A stretch of DNA of 5,644 nucleotides. It comes from Roseiarcus sp049513815. Lineage in GTDB: Bacteria > Pseudomonadota > Alphaproteobacteria > Rhizobiales > Beijerinckiaceae. The stretch lies in contig JBEKVR010000218.1 of assembly GCA_049513815.1 (NCBI GenBank), positions 1 through 5,644 of the forward strand. The letters run 5' to 3'. Shown one piece after another: positions 1-5,644 of the stretch. Every line of letters starts with the position of its first letter. Position 1 is the first letter of the stretch. Both the position numbers and the translations under genes were made by a program. The notes under the pieces were generated by a model. The model saw only the letters and a list, made by a program, of their open reading frames with translations. It had not been told where the DNA came from and searched no databases.

Positions 1-273
1 GAGGATCGCCCAGTCGAGCGCCGCCGGACCTTTGTCGCCGCGCACGCCGGGATGGATGACGAGCGACCGCACGGAGCGCCAAACGTTTTCGGGGATCGCG
101 CGCTTGAGAAACGGCGCGAGGACCACGTCAGGCCTGAACAGCGCGACCGCCTCGTGCGTCACCGCGTCGTTGACGTCGAATTCGACCGCCACCGCATGCC
201 CCGCCTCGCGCAGCGCCGCATGCAGCCGCTGCGTCAGCGAGTTGAAGCTGTGACAGAGGAGCAGGATACGCAT
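1..273 (-). CDS. hypX: HypX/HoxX hydrogenase maturation protein, N-terminal 91 residues (partial)
   Basis: The ATG at 273-271 opens a frame that runs uninterrupted off the left edge, giving 91 residues. It begins MRILLLCHSFNSLTQRL and contains VALFRPDVVLAPFLKRAIPE and, near the edge, HPGVRGDKGPAALDWAIL. These blocks are typical of the N-terminal formyltransferase-like domain of HypX/HoxX. In characterised homologues this domain binds formyl-tetrahydrofolate and works with a C-terminal enoyl-CoA-hydratase-like domain, passing the formyl group through formyl-CoA to release the CO ligand of the NiFe centre. It is a cytoplasmic protein. The second domain and most of the first lie outside the window, so integrity cannot be judged. 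The start is fixed by agreement with the family N-terminus. It lies 16 bp after the hypE stop, and no clear Shine-Dalgarno sequence precedes it, so translation is probably coupled to hypE. Being last in a hyp operon matches the known hypA-B-F-C-D-E-X order. Confidence 0.93.
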   Translation of the reverse strand, partial: MRILLLCHSFNSLTQRLHAALREAGHAVAVEFDVNDAVTHEAVALFRPDVVLAPFLKRAIPENVWRSVRSLVIHPGVRGDKGPAALDWAIL

Positions 274-289
274 CAGGCGGCGCCCGCCG

Positions 290-1339
290 TTAGCATATGC
301 GCGGCAACTGCTCGCCGGCGAGCCAATCGACGATGCGGCCGCCGCCGAACGCCGTGCGCATTTCGACAAAGCGGTTGGCGTCCTCGACGACGCGACCGAT
401 CGCCGCCGAGCGGGCGCCGAGCGGATCCGCTTTCATCGCCGCGAGCACCACGTCGGCGACGTCCGGCGCGACGATCGCGACCAGTTTGCCCTCATTGGCG
501 ACATTAAGCGGATCGAGGCCGAGAAACTCGCACGCCGCGGCGACTTCAGGGCGCACCGGGATCGCCTCCTCCTCCAGGCTGAAGCCGACGCCCGACTGAT
601 GGGCGAGCTCGTTGAGCGTCGCCGCCAGGCCGCCGCGCGTCGGATCCCGCATGACCCGCACGCCGGCGCCGCCCGCCGCGATGATCGCCGCCGCCAATCC
701 ATGCAAAGGCGCCGAATCGGACAGGATCTCGACATCGAATTCGAGGTTCTCGCGTTTCGACATCACCGCGACGCCGTGGTCGCCCATCGTGCCGGAGACG
801 AGCACGACGTCGCCTGGCTTGGCGGCGTCGCTGGAGAGGACGATGCCGGGCGGCGTGACGCCGATCCCGGCGGTCGAGATGAAGACGCCGTCGGCCTTGC
901 CGCGCTCGACGACCTTGGTGTCGCCGGTGATGACCGGAACGCCGGCGGCGCGAGAGGCCTGCCCCATGCTGTCGGCGATGCGCTTGAGATCGGCGAGGGC
1001 GAAGCCCTCCTCGATGATGAAGCTCGCCGAGAGATAGAGCGGCTTCGCCCCCGCCATGGCGATGTCGTTGATCGTGCCGTGCACGGCGAGCGAGCCGATG
1101 TCGCCGCCGGGGAAGAACAGCGGCGAGACGACGTAGGCGTCGGTCGTCATCACCATCCGTCCGGCGCCGACCTCGAACGCCGACTGGTCGTTGCCGGCGC
1201 GCAGCCAGTCGTTGTCGAAGGCGGTATGAAAGATGTCTTCGATCAACTGCCCCATCGCCCGGCCGCCGGCCCCGTGCGAGAGGTCGACGCGGCCCGTCTT
1301 GAGATCGAGCTTGCGCCGGATCGGCTGTTGCGCGCTCAC
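290..1339 (-). CDS. hypE: HypE, carbamoyl-dehydratase of cyanide ligand synthesis
   Basis: HypE uses ATP to dehydrate a carbamoyl group, placed by HypF on its C-terminal cysteine, to a protein thiocyanate; the cyanide is then given to iron on HypC-HypD. The 349-residue protein is full length for the family. It shows the N-terminal SHGAGGRAMG block (residues 21-30), TTDAYVVSPLFFPGGDIG (65-82), NDIAMAGAKP (91-100), GDTKVVERGKADGVFI (139-154) and RDPTRGGLAATLNE (231-244), all typical of this PurM/ThiL-like ATP-binding fold. It ends in PRIC, so the essential C-terminal Cys349 is present and the protein should be functional. The start is GTG at 1339, which overlaps the hypD stop as GTGA. A GAGG box seven bases upstream supports it, and translation is likely coupled to hypD. 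The stop is TAA. The protein acts in the cytoplasm with HypF and HypCD. Confidence 0.98.
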   Translation of the reverse strand: MSAQQPIRRKLDLKTGRVDLSHGAGGRAMGQLIEDIFHTAFDNDWLRAGNDQSAFEVGAGRMVMTTDAYVVSPLFFPGGDIGSLAVHGTINDIAMAGAKPLYLSASFIIEEGFALADLKRIADSMGQASRAAGVPVITGDTKVVERGKADGVFISTAGIGVTPPGIVLSSDAAKPGDVVLVSGTMGDHGVAVMSKRENLEFDVEILSDSAPLHGLAAAIIAAGGAGVRVMRDPTRGGLAATLNELAHQSGVGFSLEEEAIPVRPEVAAACEFLGLDPLNVANEGKLVAIVAPDVADVVLAAMKADPLGARSAAIGRVVEDANRFVEMRTAFGGGRIVDWLAGEQLPRIC

Positions 1340-2493
1340 GCCACGACCTCAGCGCGCGGCGCGGCCTTGGCCGCCTCGCGGAAGCGGCCGTAGGTCCAGT
1401 GGGCCGAGCAGGCGCCCTCCGGCGAAACCATGCACGAGCCCATCGGCGTGTCCGGCGTGCACAGGGTTCCGAACAGCTTGCAGTCGCGCGGCTTCTTGAC
1501 CCCGCGCAGGATCGCGCCGCATTCGCAGGCCGGGTTGTCGTGCGCCGGCTTCTCGGCGAGATCGAAGCGCCGTTCGGCGTCGAAGCGCTCGTAGCCAGCG
1601 CGCAGCTTCAGTGCGCCATAGGGCACGTCGCCGAGTCCGCGCCATTCGAAGCGTTCGCGCAGCTCGAACACTTCGGCGACTTCGGCCTGCGCCTTCTCGT
1701 TGCCGAATTCGCTGACGGCGCGGATGTACTGGTTCTCGACGTCGTGCCGGCCGTCGTTGATCTGGCGCACCAGCATCAGGATCGCCTGGGCGACGTCGAG
1801 CGGCTCGAAGCCGGCGACGACGACCGGCTTCTCGAATTCCTCGGCGAAGAAACGGTAGGGTTGCAGGCCGATGACGGTCGAAACGTGGGCCGGGCCGATG
1901 AAGCCGTCGATCTTGACGCTGCCGAGCTCGCGCACGTCGGGGCTTTGCAGGATGGTCTGGATCGCCGCCGGCGTCAGCACGTGGTTGCAGAGGATCGAAA
2001 AGTTCGTCAGGCCTTTTTTCGCCGCGGCGCGGATCGCCAGCGCGGTCGGCGGCGTCGTCGTCTCGAAGCCGACGGCGAGGAACACGACCTCGCGCTCCGG
2101 CGACTTCTCGGCGATGCGCAACGCGTCGAGGGTCGAATAGACCATGCGCACGTCGGCGCCTTCGGCCTTGGCCTTCATCAGGCTCATGCCGCCCGAGCCC
2201 GGCACGCGCATCAGATCGCCGTAGACGCACAGCGTAACCTCCGGCCGCCGCGCGCAGGCGATCGCCATGTCGATGCGCGCGACCGGCAGCACGCAGACTG
2301 GGCAGCCGGGCCCGTGGATCATCTTGACGTTCGCCGGCAGCAGGTCCTCGAGGCCATAGCGCGAGATCGCGTGGGTGTGGCCGCCGCAAAACTCCATGAA
2401 GTGATATTCGCGCGCCGGATCGGCTTCGCGGCGGATCGCCGCCGCGATCGTCTGCGCCAATGCGCCGTCGCGGTATTCGTCGACGTATTTCAT
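1336..2493 (-). CDS. hypD: HypD, iron-sulfur scaffold for Fe(CN)2CO assembly
   Basis: HypD forms a complex with HypC that holds the iron atom while cyanide and CO are attached; its [4Fe-4S] cluster and cysteines provide electrons and ligands. The protein has 385 residues, in the normal size range. Visible motifs are FMEFCGGHTHAISRYG (32-47, Cys36), IHGPGCPVCVLP (59-70, Cys64 and Cys67), VGFETTTPPTA (141-151), GFIGPAHVSTVIG (197-209), and a cysteine-rich C-terminal part with Cys323, Cys325, Cys338, Cys345, Cys354 and Cys362, ending in HWTYGR and a short tail. The C-terminal cysteines match the cluster-binding region of HypD. All signature motifs are intact. The ATG at 2493 has a GGAGG box nine bases upstream. 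The gene is separated from hypC by 169 bp containing a structured repeat, and its stop overlaps the hypE start. Cytoplasmic. Confidence 0.98.
   Translation of the reverse strand: MKYVDEYRDGALAQTIAAAIRREADPAREYHFMEFCGGHTHAISRYGLEDLLPANVKMIHGPGCPVCVLPVARIDMAIACARRPEVTLCVYGDLMRVPGSGGMSLMKAKAEGADVRMVYSTLDALRIAEKSPEREVVFLAVGFETTTPPTALAIRAAAKKGLTNFSILCNHVLTPAAIQTILQSPDVRELGSVKIDGFIGPAHVSTVIGLQPYRFFAEEFEKPVVVAGFEPLDVAQAILMLVRQINDGRHDVENQYIRAVSEFGNEKAQAEVAEVFELRERFEWRGLGDVPYGALKLRAGYERFDAERRFDLAEKPAHDNPACECGAILRGVKKPRDCKLFGTLCTPDTPMGSCMVSPEGACSAHWTYGRFREAAKAAPRAEVVA
1346..1351 (-). promoter_or_regulatory. Ribosome binding site of hypE
   Basis: The coding strand reads TGAGGT, whose GAGG core sits seven bases before the GTG at 1339, inside the last codons of hypD. 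The spacing is good and supports the GTG start over any downstream ATG. The nearest in-frame ATG (codon 29) would remove the conserved SHGAGG motif. Confidence 0.7.
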
Positions 2494-2502
2494 GGCGCGG
2501 CG

Positions 2503-2507
2503 CCTCC
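2503..2507 (-). promoter_or_regulatory. Ribosome binding site of hypD
   Basis: The coding strand carries a full GGAGG nine bases before the hypD ATG. Unlike the other start sites in the operon, this one does not lie inside an upstream gene. hypD can therefore be initiated independently of hypC, despite the repeat between the two genes. Confidence 0.75.
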
Positions 2508-2530
2508 AGGTTGGCTCAACGCCCTCGGTG

Positions 2531-2641
2531 CGTCATGGCCGGGCTTGTCCCCGCCATCCAGGCTGGCGGCTCGGTCGCGCTGGACATAAGAAACATTCGG
2601 ACCTCGGCGCTTGGATGGCCGGGTCAAGCCCGGCCATGACG
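2531..2641. repeat. Two-armed intergenic inverted repeat, Hyphomicrobiales-type palindromic element
   Basis: Two 33-base arms, 2531-2563 and 2609-2641, are inverted copies of each other with three mismatches and are separated by 45 bases. Each arm is itself a palindrome. The right arm has a perfect nine-pair stem (ATGGCCGGG at 2615-2623 with CCCGGCCAT at 2629-2637) around a five-base loop TCAAG. The left arm has the same stem (2535-2543 with 2549-2557) with one mismatch at 2552. Translations of the element give the 'MAGSSPAMT' and 'SWPGLTRPS' peptides often seen as spurious ORFs in genomes of this order, which points to a dispersed family. It occupies most of the hypC-hypD gap and would be transcribed with the operon. 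No run of U follows either stem, so it is not an obvious intrinsic terminator. Membership of a genome-wide family is inferred from recall, not from counts. Confidence 0.85.
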
Positions 2642-2662
2642 GCTGAGAGAAGGCGGAAATTC

Positions 2663-2884
2663 TCATGCCGCCTCTCCCGCCGAAGCGAACAATTCGAGCG
2701 TGCGCGCCGCCTCGTCCGGGTCGATCTTCGACAAGGCGTAGCCGACGTGCAGCACGACGTAGTCGCCGATCTTCAGGTCCTCGACCAAGGCGGTCGAGAC
2801 GACCTTGGTCACGCCATCGAGGCTGACCTTGGCCATGTCGTCGGGCAGAAGCTCCGTCACCTGGACGGGAATGGCGAGACACAT
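2663..2884 (-). CDS. hypC: HypC, small hydrogenase maturation chaperone
   Basis: HypC is a small cytoplasmic chaperone that binds HypD and iron during Fe(CN)2CO assembly and carries the cofactor to the hydrogenase large-subunit precursor. The 73-residue protein begins MCLAIPVQV. Cys2, exposed when Met1 is removed, is the essential residue of the family. The GDYVVLHVGYAL stretch (40-51), with conserved His46, and DPDEAARTLELF (55-66) also match HypC/HupF/HybG. The frame stays open upstream of this ATG, but the family N-terminus and a GGAGG box at 2894-2898, nine bases upstream, fix the start at 2884. The gap to the hypF stop is only four bases, and the ribosome binding site lies in the last hypF codons, so the two genes are translationally coupled. 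The stop is TGA. A hydrogenase-specific paralogue (HupF type) is possible, but the position between hypF and hypD favours HypC. Confidence 0.97.
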   Translation of the reverse strand: MCLAIPVQVTELLPDDMAKVSLDGVTKVVSTALVEDLKIGDYVVLHVGYALSKIDPDEAARTLELFASAGEAA

Positions 2885-2888
2885 GGAT

Positions 2889-5168
2889 TCAATCCTCCGA
2901 AAGCGATGCGCCGGCGCGCAGCAGGGCGTGGGCGAAAGCGGCCTGACCGAGCGACACGCCGCCGTCGTTGGCGGGCGCGGCGCGCGGCAGGAATACAGCG
3001 AGGCCGCGCGCCCGCAACGCCGCGGCGAGACCATCGGCGAGCACGCGATTCATCAGGCAGCCGCCGCCGAGCGCGATCTGCGTGAGGCCGTGCGTCGCGG
3101 CCGCGTCGGCGATCCAGGCGTCGAGCGCGGCGATTAGGGTTCCGTGGAACAATTCCGCCGCCTCGCGGCCGCGCAGGTTCTCGTCGATCAGCGCCGCGAA
3201 CAGCGGCCTCAGAACCAGGCAGCCCTCGACGATCCGCCACAGCCCGGCGCCGGCGCGCGGGCGAGCGACCAGAGCTTCGAGCTCCATCGCCGCCTGGCCT
3301 TCATAATGTTGAACGAGCCGCACACCGGCGAGCGCCGCCGCGGCGTCGAAGGCGCGACCGAGGCTGGTCGTCAGCGGAAAATGCGCGCCGGCGGTGAAGC
3401 GCGCGGCGAGCCGCGCCGCATTGGGCGCGCCCGGCAACGCCTGCGCCGCCGCGTCAAGCCGGCCGAGCATGGCGAGCGCCGCCACGCCCATCCGCCACGG
3501 CTCGCGCGCCGCCGCGTCGCCGCCTGGCAAGGGGAGCGGCCCGAGCCAGCCGATGCGCTGCCAATTGGCGCCGTCAAGCGTGATCAGTTCGCCGCCCCAC
3601 GGCCGTCCGTCGGTCCCATAGCCCTGGCCGTCGAGCGCGACGCCTAACACGCCGCCGCTCAAGCCGTGTTCGGCGACGACCGCTGCAACGTGGGCGAGAT
3701 GGTGCTGCACGCGCGCGATCGGCAGGCCGGTCGCCTCGGCCGCGCGGGTCGACTGGAAATCGGGATGGAGGTCGCAAGCGACGATTTCCGGTTCGATCGC
3801 CAGGATGCGCTTCAAATGGGCGATCGTCTCGTTGCGGAAGCGAATGGTGTCGCGGTCGTCGAGGTCGCCGACATATTGCGACACGAACGCCTCGCGGCCG
3901 CGAGTCAGCGTGATCGTGTTCTTGAGGTCGGCGCCGGCGGCGAGCACACTCGGCCCCTCGACGCCGAGATCAATCGTCTCGGGGACGAAGCCGCGCGCGC
4001 GGCGGATAAAGGCCGGCGCGCCATCCATGATCCGCATCACCGAATCGTCGGCGCGCACGACAATCTGGCGCGCATGGCCGACGACGAGATCGGCGATCGG
4101 CGCAAGGCGGCGGCGCGCCTCGTCGTCGTCGGCGATCAACGGTTCGCCGCCGAAGTTAGCGCTGGTGGCGACGAGCGCGAGGTCGTTGGGCGCGTGGCGC
4201 CAGGCGGCGAAGTCGGGCCCGCCGGCCAGAGCGTGCAAGACCAGCCAGTGCAGCGGCGTATAGGCGAGCATCAGCCCGACTTCGGCGAGGCCGGGCGCGA
4301 CGCTGGGCGCGAGGACGCCGCGGCTGCGCGCCAGCACGATCGGCCGCTGGCGCGATTCAAGCAGCGCGCGCTCCGCCGCCGAGATCTCGGCGACGCGCGA
4401 CGCGCTGGCGGCGTTGGTCGCCATCACCGCGAACGGTTTGGCCTCGCGCGCCTTCAAGCGGCGCAGTCGCGCCACCGTCGCTTCGTCGTGAGCGTCGCAG
4501 ATCAGGTGGTAGCCGCCGAGGCCCTTGAGCGCGACGATGCCGCCGGCGCGCAGGCAAGCGGCGACGGCGGCGATTTCCGCGTCGAGCTTGGGGCCGCATT
4601 CGCGGCAGGCGATCGGCTCGGCGTGGAAGCGGCGATTTGAAGGATCGACGTAGTCGCGCGCGCAATCCGGGCACATCGCGAACGGCGCCATCGAGGTCTG
4701 GGCGCGGTCGTAGGGCAGCGCGCGCGTCAGCGTGTAGCGCGGCCCGCAGTGGGTGCAATTGACCAGCGGATAGCGATAGAAGCGGCTCCCCGGGTCGAAG
4801 AGCTCGCTCAGGCATTCCTCGCACACGGCGACGTCGGCGCCGATGCGGGTCAGCGACGCGCCCGCTTCGGTGGCGGCGATGACGAAATCCGACCCACCGG
4901 CGAGCGGCAGCTCGGCGACGTCGAGCGAATCGACGCGGGCGAGGGGCGGCGGCGCGAGCCGCAGCGCGTGGACAAACTGGTCGGCGCCGGCGCCCTCGAC
5001 CTCGATCAGCACGCCCTCGGCGTCGTTGCGCACGAAGCCGCTGAGGCTGAGCCGCGACGCCAGTCCGTAGACGTGCGGACGGAAGCCGACGCCCTGCACC
5101 GCGCCGCGCACGCGCAGGCGCAAGCGCCGCTCGTGGTCGGAAGCCAAGGTGCGAAGCGCCGTCATCAT
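2889..5168 (-). CDS. hypF: HypF, carbamoyltransferase for cyanide ligand synthesis
   Basis: HypF converts carbamoyl phosphate and ATP to carbamoyl-adenylate and transfers the carbamoyl group to HypE. The 759 residues match the usual length of about 750 and show all four parts in order. The acylphosphatase domain (about 15-105) has VQGVGFRPHVY with catalytic Arg30 and Asn48. The double zinc finger has pairs Cys116/119, 138/141, 166/169 and 188/191, spaced exactly Cx2C-x18-Cx2C-x24-Cx2C-x18-Cx2C. A YrdC-like domain (about 195-385) includes KGLGGYHLICDA and KPFAVMA. The Kae1-like C-terminal domain (about 405-750) has CDLHPDFQSTR, the metal-site HHLAH (489-493), ALDGQGYGTDG (511-521), GGGCLMNR (701-708) and PANDGGVSLGQ. 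Nothing is missing or broken. The first ATG (5168) overlaps the hypB stop as TAATG, and a second ATG follows at once at 5165. An AAAGGA box is better spaced for the second, so the true protein may lack one Met. Cytoplasmic. Confidence 0.98.
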   Translation of the reverse strand: MMTALRTLASDHERRLRLRVRGAVQGVGFRPHVYGLASRLSLSGFVRNDAEGVLIEVEGAGADQFVHALRLAPPPLARVDSLDVAELPLAGGSDFVIAATEAGASLTRIGADVAVCEECLSELFDPGSRFYRYPLVNCTHCGPRYTLTRALPYDRAQTSMAPFAMCPDCARDYVDPSNRRFHAEPIACRECGPKLDAEIAAVAACLRAGGIVALKGLGGYHLICDAHDEATVARLRRLKAREAKPFAVMATNAASASRVAEISAAERALLESRQRPIVLARSRGVLAPSVAPGLAEVGLMLAYTPLHWLVLHALAGGPDFAAWRHAPNDLALVATSANFGGEPLIADDDEARRRLAPIADLVVGHARQIVVRADDSVMRIMDGAPAFIRRARGFVPETIDLGVEGPSVLAAGADLKNTITLTRGREAFVSQYVGDLDDRDTIRFRNETIAHLKRILAIEPEIVACDLHPDFQSTRAAEATGLPIARVQHHLAHVAAVVAEHGLSGGVLGVALDGQGYGTDGRPWGGELITLDGANWQRIGWLGPLPLPGGDAAAREPWRMGVAALAMLGRLDAAAQALPGAPNAARLAARFTAGAHFPLTTSLGRAFDAAAALAGVRLVQHYEGQAAMELEALVARPRAGAGLWRIVEGCLVLRPLFAALIDENLRGREAAELFHGTLIAALDAWIADAAATHGLTQIALGGGCLMNRVLADGLAAALRARGLAVFLPRAAPANDGGVSLGQAAFAHALLRAGASLSED
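2894..2898 (-). promoter_or_regulatory. Ribosome binding site of hypC
   Basis: GGAGG on the coding strand overlaps the final codons of hypF and lies nine bases before the hypC ATG. It decides the start in favour of the MCLAIP methionine over the longer open frame that extends upstream. Confidence 0.75.
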
Positions 5169-5644
5169 TATCCTTTGGCCAGAGCCGCGGCGCGCCGCGC
5201 CGCGGAAGCTTCGATCCAGGCGACGAAGGCCGCCAGGCCGTCGCCGGTCTTGGCCGAGACGACCAGCGTCTGCAGGCGCGGATTGATGCGCAGCGCGTTG
5301 GCGAGGCAGAGGCCGACGTCGAAATCGAGGTGCGGCAGCAGGTCGGACTTGTTGAGCAGCAACAGGTCGGCGGCGACGAACATGTCGGGATATTTGAGCG
5401 GCTTGTCCTCGCCCTCGGTCACCGACAGCACCACCACCTTGTGCGCCTCGCCGAGATCGAAGCCGGCCGGGCAGACGAGGTTGCCGACGTTTTCGATGAA
5501 CAGCGTCGAGTTCGGCTCGGGATCGAGCGTCTCGATCGCGTGGCCGACCATATGGGCGTCGAGGTGGCAGCCCTTGCCGGTGTTGATCTGGATCGCCGGC
5601 GCGCCGGTGGCGCGAATGCGCTCGGCGTCGTTCGAGGTCTGCTG
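5168..5644 (-). CDS. hypB: HypB, GTPase for nickel insertion, C-terminal 158 residues (partial)
   Basis: HypB is a SIMIBI-class GTPase that, with HypA, delivers nickel to the hydrogenase large subunit after the Fe(CN)2CO group is in place. The frame enters from the right edge without a start and ends at TAA (5170-5168), giving 158 residues of the GTPase domain. Counting from the edge, QQTSNDAERIRATGAPAIQ (1-19) and INTGKGCHLDAHM (20-32) are followed by FIENVGNLVCPAGFDLGE. Cys26, His27 and Cys58 are the metal-binding residues at the HypB dimer interface. NKSD (98-101) is the G4 box for guanine recognition and SAKTGDG (130-136) is the G5 box. The P-loop and any N-terminal histidine-rich nickel store lie outside the window. 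An internal ATG at 5551 is not a real start, because conserved sequence continues upstream of it. The stop overlaps the hypF start by one base. Confidence 0.97.
   Translation of the reverse strand, partial: QQTSNDAERIRATGAPAIQINTGKGCHLDAHMVGHAIETLDPEPNSTLFIENVGNLVCPAGFDLGEAHKVVVLSVTEGEDKPLKYPDMFVAADLLLLNKSDLLPHLDFDVGLCLANALRINPRLQTLVVSAKTGDGLAAFVAWIEASAARRAAALAKG
5171..5176 (-). promoter_or_regulatory. Ribosome binding site of hypF
   Basis: AAAGGA on the coding strand lies in the last codons of hypB. It is only two bases from the ATG at 5168 but five bases from the adjacent in-frame ATG at 5165. Spacing therefore favours the second methionine; the difference is a single residue. Confidence 0.55.

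Larger units (their letters stand above)
1..5644 (-). other. hypB-F-C-D-E-X maturation operon
   Basis: All six genes share one strand with junctions of -1, 4, 169, -4 and 16 bases, so a single transcript is likely. The order equals that of hydrogenase maturation operons in Proteobacteria such as Cupriavidus and Bradyrhizobium. The expected hypA would lie just beyond the right edge. No promoter is visible inside the window, so the operon is presumably driven from upstream. No hydrogenase structural gene is present here. Confidence 0.85.

Noticed and set aside
599..1393. Long plus-strand open frame (264 codons) opposite hypE
   Set aside because: It lies antisense to a complete hypE with all motifs. 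Its translation is rich in Arg, Asp, Gly and His, as expected of the opposite strand of GC-rich coding DNA, and has no recognisable domain.
2014..2019. Six-A run on the coding strand of hypD (Lys-Lys codons), considered as a slippage or frameshift site
   Set aside because: The reading frame and conserved HypD motifs continue unbroken on both sides. A single A6 tract without a downstream structure or a useful alternative frame is not enough to claim frameshifting.
1399..2589. Long plus-strand open frame (396 codons) opposite hypD
   Set aside because: It is antisense to hypD over nearly its whole length and continues into the repeat. Its composition is that of a GC-rich shadow and no family motif is visible.
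2609..2641. Rho-independent terminator after hypC
   Set aside because: The stem is strong, but on the coding strand it is followed by CCAAGCGCC with no run of T, and hypD and hypE downstream have no visible promoter of their own.
2494..2662. Promoter for hypD in the hypC-hypD gap
   Set aside because: A TTGACC sequence in the right repeat arm resembles a -35 box, but no acceptable -10 lies at the right distance, and no -24/-12 sigma-54 pattern (TGGCA with TTGC) was found.
2663..3034. Longer hypC with a start at 3034
   Set aside because: The extension overlaps hypF out of frame and would bury the essential Cys2 of the MCLAIP start. The ribosome binding site at 2894-2898 serves the ATG at 2884.
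2492..3085. Plus-strand frame across the hypC-hypD gap and hypC
   Set aside because: Its 'MAGSSPAMT' part is a translation of the palindromic repeat and the rest is antisense to hypC and hypF. It is not a gene.
3666..4640. Long plus-strand open frame (324 codons) opposite hypF
   Set aside because: It is antisense to the YrdC-like and early Kae1-like parts of an intact hypF, and the length is expected from high GC content alone.

Overview
This window is the middle and downstream part of a [NiFe]-hydrogenase maturation (hyp) operon. Every gene lies on the minus strand, so transcription runs from high to low coordinates: hypB (3' part only, running off the right edge), hypF, hypC, hypD, hypE and hypX/hoxX (5' part only, running off the left edge). 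The assignments rest on hallmark motifs read directly in the translations. These are the HypB GTPase NKSD and SAKTG boxes, the eight-cysteine zinc-finger pattern of HypF, the MCLAIP start of HypC, the CGGHTH and GPGCPVC motifs of HypD, the PRIC tail of HypE, and the SFNSLTQRL and PFLKRAIPE blocks of HypX.

The DNA is very GC-rich and codons strongly favour G/C at the third position. The gene order hypB-F-C-D-E-X is the one known from aerobic hydrogen-oxidising and N2-fixing Proteobacteria. Together with an intergenic inverted repeat of the 'ATGGCCGGGCTTGACCCGGCCAT' style that is common in Hyphomicrobiales (Rhizobiales), this suggests an alphaproteobacterium, perhaps a methylotroph, phototroph or Bradyrhizobium-like organism. 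The genus cannot be decided from this window.

Layout from upstream to downstream: hypB 5644-5168; hypF 5168-2889 (overlaps hypB by one base, TAATG); hypC 2884-2663 (four-base gap); a 169-bp gap (2662-2494) carrying a two-armed inverted repeat; hypD 2493-1336; hypE 1339-290 (GTG start, GTGA overlap with hypD); a 16-bp gap; hypX from 273 to the left edge. Apart from the hypC-hypD gap the window is essentially all coding, and the tight junctions indicate translational coupling.

The genes form one pathway that builds the NiFe(CN)2CO active site. HypF makes a carbamoyl group from carbamoyl phosphate and transfers it to the C-terminal cysteine of HypE, which dehydrates it to thiocyanate. The cyanide passes to iron held on the HypC-HypD complex. 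HypX is the aerobic source of the CO ligand, made from formyl-tetrahydrofolate. HypB, with HypA (not in the window), then supplies nickel. No new biological system was found. The most noteworthy element is the structured repeat inserted between hypC and hypD.
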